Source: Clostridia bacterium (GTDB taxonomy: Bacteria; Bacillota; Clostridia; Christensenellales; Borkfalkiaceae). Taken from it: DNA of 6,485 bases. Position 1 is the first letter of the stretch; each line of letters begins with the position of its first letter. The stretch lies in the NCBI GenBank assembly GCA_017646945.1, contig JAGCLN010000059.1:1-6485 (forward strand), given 5' to 3'. Made by a program: the position numbers and the translations under genes. Positions 1 through 5,074 of the stretch are shown here, piece by piece. The notes beneath the pieces are model-generated. The model did no database searches. It saw only the letters and a list, made by a program, of their open reading frames with translations, and was not told the DNA's origin.

Positions 1-321
1 AAAGAGCTTAGAAAGATAAGCGATTTAACTAAATTTTACGCTAATAGAGAAGAAGTTTTTGAAGAGCTTTACTTCTCTGCGTTAACCATCGGCGACGATA
101 GGTTTGTTAAAACTTACGAGCAAGACGCGATTAGAATTTTTTCTAAGGAAGAGCGCCCTCAAACGTTTAGGGCGCACGCTGTTTATAGGCTAAAAAACGG
201 CGACACTGACTGGGCTAATCTGGTACTTAAAAGCGGTATAGCATTTTGTTCTACCTATCCTATCAAGGGTGTTGCAAAAGCTGAAAAGCGTTATATGGAA
301 CTTATGCTTAAAAACTTATAA
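1..321 (+). CDS. Hypothetical protein, C-terminal fragment (5' end outside window)
   Basis: Frame 1 is open from the first base to a TAA at 319-321, giving the last 106 residues of a protein whose start lies to the left of the window. I do not recognise the family. The fragment is soluble-looking and rich in charged and aromatic residues (for example FEELYF and YRLKNGDTDW), with no membrane segment, no signal sequence and no catalytic motif I can name. A helical fold is plausible from composition, but that is inference. It is real coding sequence rather than chance: the frame has no interruption and its stop codon abuts a strong terminator. Codon use is less biased than in the gyrase genes (CTA, CTG, ATA and AGG occur), consistent with lower expression. 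It is not RecF or RemB, the proteins often found upstream of gyrB in Firmicutes. It probably forms the end of a separate transcription unit from gyrBA. Confidence 0.7.
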   Translation, partial: KELRKISDLTKFYANREEVFEELYFSALTIGDDRFVKTYEQDAIRIFSKEERPQTFRAHAVYRLKNGDTDWANLVLKSGIAFCSTYPIKGVAKAEKRYMELMLKNL

Positions 322-347
322 AAAACGGGCAACAAGCCCGTTTTTTT
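320..347 (+). terminator. Intrinsic terminator after the upstream gene
   Basis: The hairpin CGGGC (326-330), loop AACAA, GCCCG (336-340) is extended by six A-T pairs (320-325 with 341-346) and followed by a run of seven T (341-347). It overlaps the TAA stop of the upstream gene by two bases. It should end that transcript and so separate it from gyrBA. The A-run on the left side would also give a U-tract on the opposite strand, but no minus-strand gene enters here. Confidence 0.92.
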
Positions 348-375
348 GTTTAAAAACCAAAAAATACAAAATTTG

Positions 376-390
376 ACGAAAATTTATCGT
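376..390. repeat. Imperfect 15-bp palindrome in the gyrB upstream region
   Basis: ACGA (376-379) is mirrored by TCGT (387-390) around an AT-rich centre. Only one symmetric pair (380 with 386) fails to match. Its position, about 50-70 bases upstream of the predicted transcription start, would suit a regulator site. The sequence is very AT-rich, however, so chance symmetry is quite possible. No known operator was recognised. Confidence 0.3.
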
Positions 391-391
391 T

Positions 392-416
392 GTTTTTTGT
401 AAAAAAAACAAAAAAC
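392..416. repeat. A/T-tract inverted repeat upstream of the gyrB promoter
   Basis: GTTTTTTGT (392-400) and ACAAAAAAC (408-416) are perfect 9-bp inverted arms around seven A residues (401-407). The T and A tracts lie just upstream of the predicted -35 position (420-425). They could therefore act as an UP-element-like contact for the RNA polymerase alpha subunit or as a bent-DNA segment. That role is inference from position and composition; the symmetry itself is seen directly. Confidence 0.4.
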
Positions 417-419
417 TAC

Positions 420-448
420 TTTTCTTTTACGCGCGCGTGTGTTATAAT
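420..448 (+). promoter_or_regulatory. Extended -10 promoter of gyrBA
   Basis: A perfect TATAAT lies at 443-448, preceded by TG at 440-441 with one base between, which is the extended -10 arrangement. The hexamer 17 bases upstream (420-425, TTTTCT) is a poor -35, so recognition would depend on the extended -10 and possibly on the A/T tracts upstream. Transcription would start near 455, giving a leader of about 64 bases before the gyrB start. This is the best housekeeping-sigma promoter in the 197-base spacer. The spacer between the two hexamers contains the alternating purine-pyrimidine tract described separately. Confidence 0.75.
429..442. other. (CG)4(TG)2 alternating tract, potential Z-DNA, in the promoter spacer
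   Basis: Bases 429-442 read ACGCGCGCGTGTGT, a 14-base strictly alternating purine-pyrimidine run with a (CG)4 core at 430-437. Its first ten bases, 429-438, form a perfect palindrome. It stands out sharply from the A+T-rich flanks and ends directly against the TATAAT box. Alternating CG/TG runs are the classical sequence type for the B-to-Z transition under negative supercoiling. Whether such a short run flips in the cell is unknown. It could instead be a protein-binding palindrome. Confidence 0.5.
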
Positions 449-456
449 ATACTAAA

Positions 457-474
457 ATATAGTATTTACTATAT
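457..474. promoter_or_regulatory. Perfect inverted repeat at the gyrB transcription start
   Basis: ATATAGTA (457-464) and TACTATAT (467-474) are perfect 8-bp inverted arms separated by two bases, beginning two or three bases after the predicted start near 455. A second, overlapping pair, ATACT (449-453) and AGTAT (461-465), uses the same sequence. The position is typical for a repressor operator, and it could also fold at the 5' end of the mRNA. No regulator is identified, and the low complexity lowers confidence. Confidence 0.4.
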
Positions 475-507
475 ACTTCGATTACAACGCAATCGGCGTT
501 TGCGGAT

Positions 508-514
508 AAGGAGG
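508..514 (+). promoter_or_regulatory. Ribosome binding site of gyrB
   Basis: AAGGAGG at 508-514 is a full Shine-Dalgarno sequence, ending four bases before the ATG at 519. It fixes the gyrB start. The same AGGAGG-plus-AATT pattern precedes gyrA. Confidence 0.9.
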
Positions 515-518
515 AATT

Positions 519-2429
519 ATGAATTTAGACAATAAAGTGGAAAACGCATACGGTGCCGAGCAGATTAGGGAGTGTAAAGGCTTAGAGCATATCCGTTTAA
601 GGCCGGGTATGTATATTAGAAACACCGACTCTTACGGTCTTCACCACCTTGTTAAAGAAACGGTGGACAACTCTATTGACGAAGCCTTAGCAGGTTACTG
701 TGATACTATTTCCGTAACTATTCACAAAGACGGGTCTTGTTCAATTAGAGATAACGGACGTGGTATTCCCACTGGTATGCGTGAAGAAGGTATTTCTACC
801 GTTGAACTCGTTATGACTCACCCTAACGCAGGTGGTAAGTTCGGCGGTGGCGGTTACGAAATATCGTCAGGTCTTCACGGTGTAGGTTTAAAGGCGGTTA
901 ACGCATTATCCGAAACCGCGAGTGTTGACGTTTATCAAAATGGAAAGCACTTCCGCCAAGAATATAAAATCGGTGTTCCCCAAACGGAACTTATGGTTTT
1001 AGAAGATACTACTGAAACGGGCACAAGGGTAACCTTTAAACCTGATCCGACAATCTTTTCTACCACCGATTTCTCGTATGAAACGATTAGGGGAATGCTT
1101 CGTGACTTCGCTTTCTTAAATACCGGCGTAAAACTCGTTTTAGAAGACGAGAGGGACGGGCAAGAGAGAAAGGACGAGATGTTGTCTTCCGGCGGTATTA
1201 AAGAGTACGTAGAAGTCTTAAACCACAATAAAGAAGTATTGACGCCAGAACCTATCTATATGAAGAAGAGATTTGATAAGGAAACTATTGAAATCGCCTT
1301 CCAGTATAACGATGGTTACAGCGAGCAAATTTTAGCCTTTGCAAACAACGTTAACAACGTTGAAGGCGGTACTCACTTAGATGGTTTTAAACTTGCGCTC
1401 ACAAAAGTGGTTAACGATGCGGGCAGAAAGTTAAATCTTTTAAAGACTGATGACGATAAGTTGTCGGGTGAAGACGTTAGGGAAGGCATAACAGCCGTTA
1501 TTTCCGTAAAACTTTTAAATCCTCAATTCGAAGGTCAAACTAAGACTAAACTTGGCAATGCGGACATGAGAACGCTTGTAAACAAGACTATGACCGAAGA
1601 ATTCGCTACTGTGCTTGAAGAAAATCCTTCCGTAGCCAAAGAACTTATCTTAAAGTGTTTAACGGCTAAAAAGGCAAGAGAGGCGGCTAGAAAGGCAAGA
1701 GAAGCAACGAGAAAGGGTGTATTTGAACACGTTAGACTTCCCGGTAAGCTTGCAGACTGTTCTTGTAAAGACCCTGAACTTTGCGAAATCTGCTTAGTAG
1801 AAGGCGATTCGGCAGGCGGTACTGCAAAGCAAGGTAGAGATAGGCGTTTCCAAGCGGTACTTCCGCTTAGAGGTAAAATTCTCAACGTTGAAAAGACGAG
1901 AATTAACAGGGTTTTAGAAAATGAAGAAATCAAGGCTATGATTACTGCGTTTGGCGGTGGCATGCTTGACGACTTTGACGTTACTAAACTTCGTTACGAC
2001 AGAATTATTTGTATGACCGATGCTGACGTTGACGGTTCACACATTAGAATCTTACTTTTAACCTTCTTCTTCAGGTATATGAAACCGCTTATTGAAGAAG
2101 GCCACGTATATATTGCTCAGCCCCCGCTTTACAAGATAACTAAGGGCAAGCAAATACATTATTTCTACACCGAAGAAGATAAGGAAGAATTCCTTAAAAA
2201 TAACGATAGGTGTGATATTCAGCGTTACAAAGGTCTTGGTGAAATGGACGCGGCTCAACTTTGGGATACCACTATGAATCCGGAAACAAGAACGCTTAGA
2301 AGAGTAACCGTGCAAGACGCTATTGAAGCAGATGCAAACTTCTCGCTACTTATGGGCGAGCAACCCGAACTTCGCCGTAAATTTATCGAAGAAAACGCTA
2401 AATTTGCGAACGCTGAACTCGATACTTGA
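519..2429 (+). CDS. gyrB: DNA gyrase subunit B
   Basis: GyrB is the ATP-hydrolysing subunit of DNA gyrase. It pairs with GyrA as A2B2 to introduce negative supercoils in cytoplasmic DNA. At 636 residues it matches the short Gram-positive form. The GHKL ATPase domain carries the expected general base Glu47, Asn51, DNGRG (78-82), GGKF (105-108), GLHGVG (118-123), the coumarin-site Arg146 and Thr169. The transducer domain has QTKTK (340-344), whose Gln340 and Lys342 reach the ATP site. The TOPRIM domain has EGDSAGG (428-434, catalytic Glu428), PLRGKILNVEK (449-459) and DADVD (501-505), then QRYKGLGEM (568-576). Two oddities are Glu114 where most GyrBs have Lys (E. coli Lys110), and four cysteines at 414, 416, 422 and 425 just before the TOPRIM motif. 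The ATG at 519 is chosen for its Shine-Dalgarno and for the normal N-terminal length. It is the first gene of the operon, 12 bases before gyrA. Topoisomerase IV ParE is the alternative, but the adjacent GyrA-box protein argues for gyrase. Confidence 0.96.
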   Translation: MNLDNKVENAYGAEQIRECKGLEHIRLRPGMYIRNTDSYGLHHLVKETVDNSIDEALAGYCDTISVTIHKDGSCSIRDNGRGIPTGMREEGISTVELVMTHPNAGGKFGGGGYEISSGLHGVGLKAVNALSETASVDVYQNGKHFRQEYKIGVPQTELMVLEDTTETGTRVTFKPDPTIFSTTDFSYETIRGMLRDFAFLNTGVKLVLEDERDGQERKDEMLSSGGIKEYVEVLNHNKEVLTPEPIYMKKRFDKETIEIAFQYNDGYSEQILAFANNVNNVEGGTHLDGFKLALTKVVNDAGRKLNLLKTDDDKLSGEDVREGITAVISVKLLNPQFEGQTKTKLGNADMRTLVNKTMTEEFATVLEENPSVAKELILKCLTAKKAREAARKAREATRKGVFEHVRLPGKLADCSCKDPELCEICLVEGDSAGGTAKQGRDRRFQAVLPLRGKILNVEKTRINRVLENEEIKAMITAFGGGMLDDFDVTKLRYDRIICMTDADVDGSHIRILLLTFFFRYMKPLIEEGHVYIAQPPLYKITKGKQIHYFYTEEDKEEFLKNNDRCDIQRYKGLGEMDAAQLWDTTMNPETRTLRRVTVQDAIEADANFSLLMGEQPELRRKFIEENAKFANAELDT

Positions 2430-2430
2430 T

Positions 2431-2437
2431 AGGAGGG
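2431..2437 (+). promoter_or_regulatory. Ribosome binding site of gyrA
   Basis: AGGAGGG at 2431-2437 lies in the 12-base gap after the gyrB stop and four bases before the ATG at 2442. It selects that ATG over the in-frame Met codon at 2457 (residue 6). The close spacing suggests translational coupling with gyrB. Confidence 0.9.
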
Positions 2438-2441
2438 AATT

Positions 2442-4982
2442 ATGGCTAAGAAAGTAATGAATGAAGAACTTACCGCCGAGTTTAAGAAAACTCTGTCGAT
2501 GACGAAACTTGTTAACGTTGAAGTAGATTCTGAACTTCGCCAAAGTTTCATCGACTACGCGATGGCAGTTAACCGTTCTCGCGCTATTCCTGATATTAGG
2601 GACGGTTTAAAGCCCGTTCACAGAAGAATTCTTTACTCTATGAACGAAATGGGTTTAACGCCCGACAAACCGCATAAGAAGTGCGCTGCAATCGTTGGTG
2701 ACGTATTAGGTAAGTATCACCCCCATGGTGACAGTTCAGTTTACGATGCGCTCGTTCGTTTAGCGCAAGACTTCTCAATCAATCTTCCGCTCGTTGACGG
2801 TCACGGTAACTTCGGTTCGGTAGACGGCGACCCTGCGGCTGCTTATAGATACACCGAAGCAAGAATGAGTAAACTCGCTCTTGAAATGCTTCGTGATATT
2901 GATAAAAACACCGTTGATTGCAAAGCAAACTTCGATGATACGAGAAAAGAACCCGTAGTACTTCCCGCAAGATACCCGAACCTTTTAGTAAACGGTGCAG
3001 ATGGTATTGCTGTTGGTATGGCAACGAATATTCCGCCCCACAATTTAGGCGACGTTATTGACGGCGCTATTGCGGTTATTGACAACCCCGATATTTCAAT
3101 TGACGAACTTATGGAATATATCCCTGCGCCCGACTTCCCAACCGGTGGTATCTTAATGGGCAGAAGTGGAATTAAAAACGCTTACCGCACAGGTAGGGGT
3201 GGTTACGTTCTTCGTTCAAGATGTGAAATTGAAGAGTACGGCGGAGATAGATTTAGAATCGTCGTAACCGAACTTCCTTACCAAGTAAACAAGGAAAAAC
3301 TTATCAATACAATCGTTGAATACGTTACTGATAAGAAGATTGAAGGTATTGCCGATATTAACGACGAATCTGACCGCGAGGGTATGAGAATCGTTATTGA
3401 TATTAAGCGCGATGCGAACCCTCAAGTAGTTCTCAACACTTTATTTAAACAAACTAAACTTCAAGTATCAGACGGTATTATTCTTCTTGCGCTTGTAGGA
3501 ACTGACCCCAAGGTATTAAATCTTAAAGAAATTTTAGTTGAATACCACAATCACCAAAGAGACGTTATTAGAAGAAGAACTAAATACGACCTTGATAAAG
3601 CGGAAGAAAGATGCTTAATCGTAGCAGGTTTATTAAAAGCCCTTTCTGATATTGACGAAGTTATCAAGATTATCAAAACGAGTAAGGATAGAATTGAAGC
3701 GGCTGAAAGGCTTATTAGAGAATTCGATTTAGACGCTGAAGGTAAGCAAGCAAACGCAATTTTAGAAATGAGATTGCAAACCTTAACAAACCTTGCGGTA
3801 TCTAAACTTCAAGCAGAACTTGAAGATTTGAATAAACTTATCGCTGACTATAAAGATATTTTGGCTAACGTTTCGAGAGTAGACGCAATCATCAAAGATG
3901 ATTTAATCTTAATAAAAGAAAAGTACGGCAAGGAAAGAAGAACTGAAATTTCCCACCTTGAAGGTAGCATTGAAGACGAAGAACTTATTCCGAGAGAAGA
4001 CGTTGTAATTTCAAGAACGCACTTCGGTTACGTTAAGAGAATTCCCGTAGCGGAATATAAATCGCAACACCGCGGTGGCAAGGGTATTACAGGCCACAAG
4101 CCCAAGGAAGAAGATTTCGTTACCGATATGTTCATAACTTCAACTCACGATTACTTATTGTTCTTTACAAGTTTTGGTAAAGTTTACTCAATCAAGGGTT
4201 ATGAAATTCCCGAAGCGTCAAGAACTTCACGCGGTAGAGCGATTATCAATATCTTGCAACTTAGTGAAGGTGAAAAAGTTAACGCAGTTATCCCCCTTAA
4301 AGACGGAACTTCCGGCTATATTGCAATGGCAACGAGAAACGGCTTGATTAAAAAGACGGCGCTTGAAGAATTTGCAAGTATTAGAAAAACCGGTAAGATT
4401 GCAATCAACTTAAACGAAGGCGATGAACTTATTTCCGTTCAATTCACTTCCGGTGAAGACCAAATCTTAATCGGTACAGCAAAGGGTAAATGTATTAAAT
4501 TCTTCGAAGGTATCGGCGAAAACGGTACTTACGGCTTAAAGCCGATAGGTAGAGATACCCAAGGCGTTAAGGCTATGGACTTAGCAGATGGCGATTATCT
4601 TATCGCAATGAGCGTCGTTAAAGAAGGTTGCAACGTATTAACGGTAACTTCAAACGGTTACGGCAAACTTTCAGACGTGGAAGATTACAGGCTTCAAAAC
4701 CGTGCAGGTAAGGGTATTAAAGCGGGTTCGATCAAAGAAAAGACGGGTGACCTTGTATGCCTTAAATTCATTTCTCAAGAAGAAGACGTAATGATGATTT
4801 CCGATACGGGTATCATTATGAGAACTCCTGCAGGCGAAATTTCAAAACTCGGCAGAGATACTCAAGGCGTAATCGTTATGAGGCTCGGTAGTGGCAAAGT
4901 TTCCACCGTAGCAGTCGTTCCGCACGAAGATGAAGAAGAATTCGAAGGGGCTGAAGAAACGGCTGAAAACCCTGAAAATTAA
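2442..4982 (+). CDS. gyrA: DNA gyrase subunit A
   Basis: GyrA is the DNA-cleaving and DNA-wrapping subunit of gyrase; at 846 residues it is of normal length. The winged-helix core includes RDGLKPVHRR (53-62), HPHGDSSVYD (93-102) and the catalytic tyrosine Tyr137, preceded by Arg136. Ile197 in GMATNIPPHN matches the isoleucine that bends cleaved DNA. The quinolone-contact positions are Ser98 and Asp102 (E. coli Ser83 and Asp87), the drug-susceptible type. A long helical tower and coiled-coil region runs through about 365-490. The C-terminal pinwheel (about 520-828) begins with the GyrA box QHRGGKG (542-548), and six beta-blade repeats can be discerned. GRDTQGV occurs in two of them (703-709 and 804-810). 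The protein ends in an acidic tail (829-846). The GyrA box separates it from topoisomerase IV ParC. Unusual points are Tyr135 in place of the Met found in E. coli GyrA, giving Tyr-Arg-Tyr at the active site, and His543 within the box. It is the second gene of the operon and is followed by a terminator. Confidence 0.97.
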   Translation: MAKKVMNEELTAEFKKTLSMTKLVNVEVDSELRQSFIDYAMAVNRSRAIPDIRDGLKPVHRRILYSMNEMGLTPDKPHKKCAAIVGDVLGKYHPHGDSSVYDALVRLAQDFSINLPLVDGHGNFGSVDGDPAAAYRYTEARMSKLALEMLRDIDKNTVDCKANFDDTRKEPVVLPARYPNLLVNGADGIAVGMATNIPPHNLGDVIDGAIAVIDNPDISIDELMEYIPAPDFPTGGILMGRSGIKNAYRTGRGGYVLRSRCEIEEYGGDRFRIVVTELPYQVNKEKLINTIVEYVTDKKIEGIADINDESDREGMRIVIDIKRDANPQVVLNTLFKQTKLQVSDGIILLALVGTDPKVLNLKEILVEYHNHQRDVIRRRTKYDLDKAEERCLIVAGLLKALSDIDEVIKIIKTSKDRIEAAERLIREFDLDAEGKQANAILEMRLQTLTNLAVSKLQAELEDLNKLIADYKDILANVSRVDAIIKDDLILIKEKYGKERRTEISHLEGSIEDEELIPREDVVISRTHFGYVKRIPVAEYKSQHRGGKGITGHKPKEEDFVTDMFITSTHDYLLFFTSFGKVYSIKGYEIPEASRTSRGRAIINILQLSEGEKVNAVIPLKDGTSGYIAMATRNGLIKKTALEEFASIRKTGKIAINLNEGDELISVQFTSGEDQILIGTAKGKCIKFFEGIGENGTYGLKPIGRDTQGVKAMDLADGDYLIAMSVVKEGCNVLTVTSNGYGKLSDVEDYRLQNRAGKGIKAGSIKEKTGDLVCLKFISQEEDVMMISDTGIIMRTPAGEISKLGRDTQGVIVMRLGSGKVSTVAVVPHEDEEEFEGAEETAENPEN

Positions 4983-4996
4983 CCTTTAATAAAATT

Positions 4997-5031
4997 AAAA
5001 ACCACTCGCTTTAATTAACGAGTGGTTTTTT
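4997..5031 (+). terminator. Intrinsic terminator of the gyrBA operon
   Basis: AAAAACCACTCG (4997-5008) pairs perfectly with CGAGTGGTTTTT (5019-5030) across a 10-base loop that itself contains TTAATTAA. A T-run (5026-5031) closes it on the plus strand, 14 bases after the gyrA stop. The A-run on the left arm means it could also work on the minus strand as a backup. Confidence 0.93.
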
Positions 5032-5036
5032 ATAAC

Positions 5037-5070
5037 AAAAAATGAGTGCAAATTTAAATGCACTCATTTT
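5037..5070 (-). terminator. Intrinsic terminator of the minus-strand P-type ATPase
   Basis: On the minus strand the stem AAAATGAGTGCA (complement of 5070-5059) pairs with TGCACTCATTTT (complement of 5050-5039) around an 8-base loop. The stem runs into a six-base T tract (complement of 5042-5037). It lies four bases past the ATPase stop codon. The stem is AT-rich at its base, but its 12 perfect pairs make it convincing. It is also potentially bidirectional, since TTTT ends the plus-strand arm. Confidence 0.88.
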
Positions 5071-5074
5071 AAAT

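Noticed and set aside
373..378. TTGACG as a -35 box
   Set aside because: It is a good -35 match, but nothing resembling a -10 box lies 16-18 bases downstream. TATAAT at 443-448 is much too far away to pair with it.
322..518. Replication origin or DnaA boxes in the spacer before gyrB
   Set aside because: No match to TTATNCACA was seen on either strand. The AT-richness is explained by the promoter and A/T tracts.
935..1228. 97-codon open frame on the minus strand inside gyrB
   Set aside because: It is antisense to the conserved GyrB ATPase and transducer region, has no ribosome binding site that I can see, and its product has no recognisable features. It is a shadow of the gyrB codon pattern.
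1669..1717. Repeated KAREA/RKAREATRK segment in GyrB as an unusual repeat
   Set aside because: An AREAARKARE-like helix is a normal conserved element of GyrB just before the TOPRIM domain.
1535..1963. 142-codon open frame on the minus strand inside gyrB
   Set aside because: It lies antisense to the highly conserved TOPRIM-encoding region, and its Ser/Leu/Ala-rich product is typical of reverse-frame translation of charged codons.
519..4982. Topoisomerase IV (parE-parC) instead of gyrase
   Set aside because: The A subunit has a GyrA box and a full six-blade C-terminal domain with an acidic tail, the hallmarks of gyrase.
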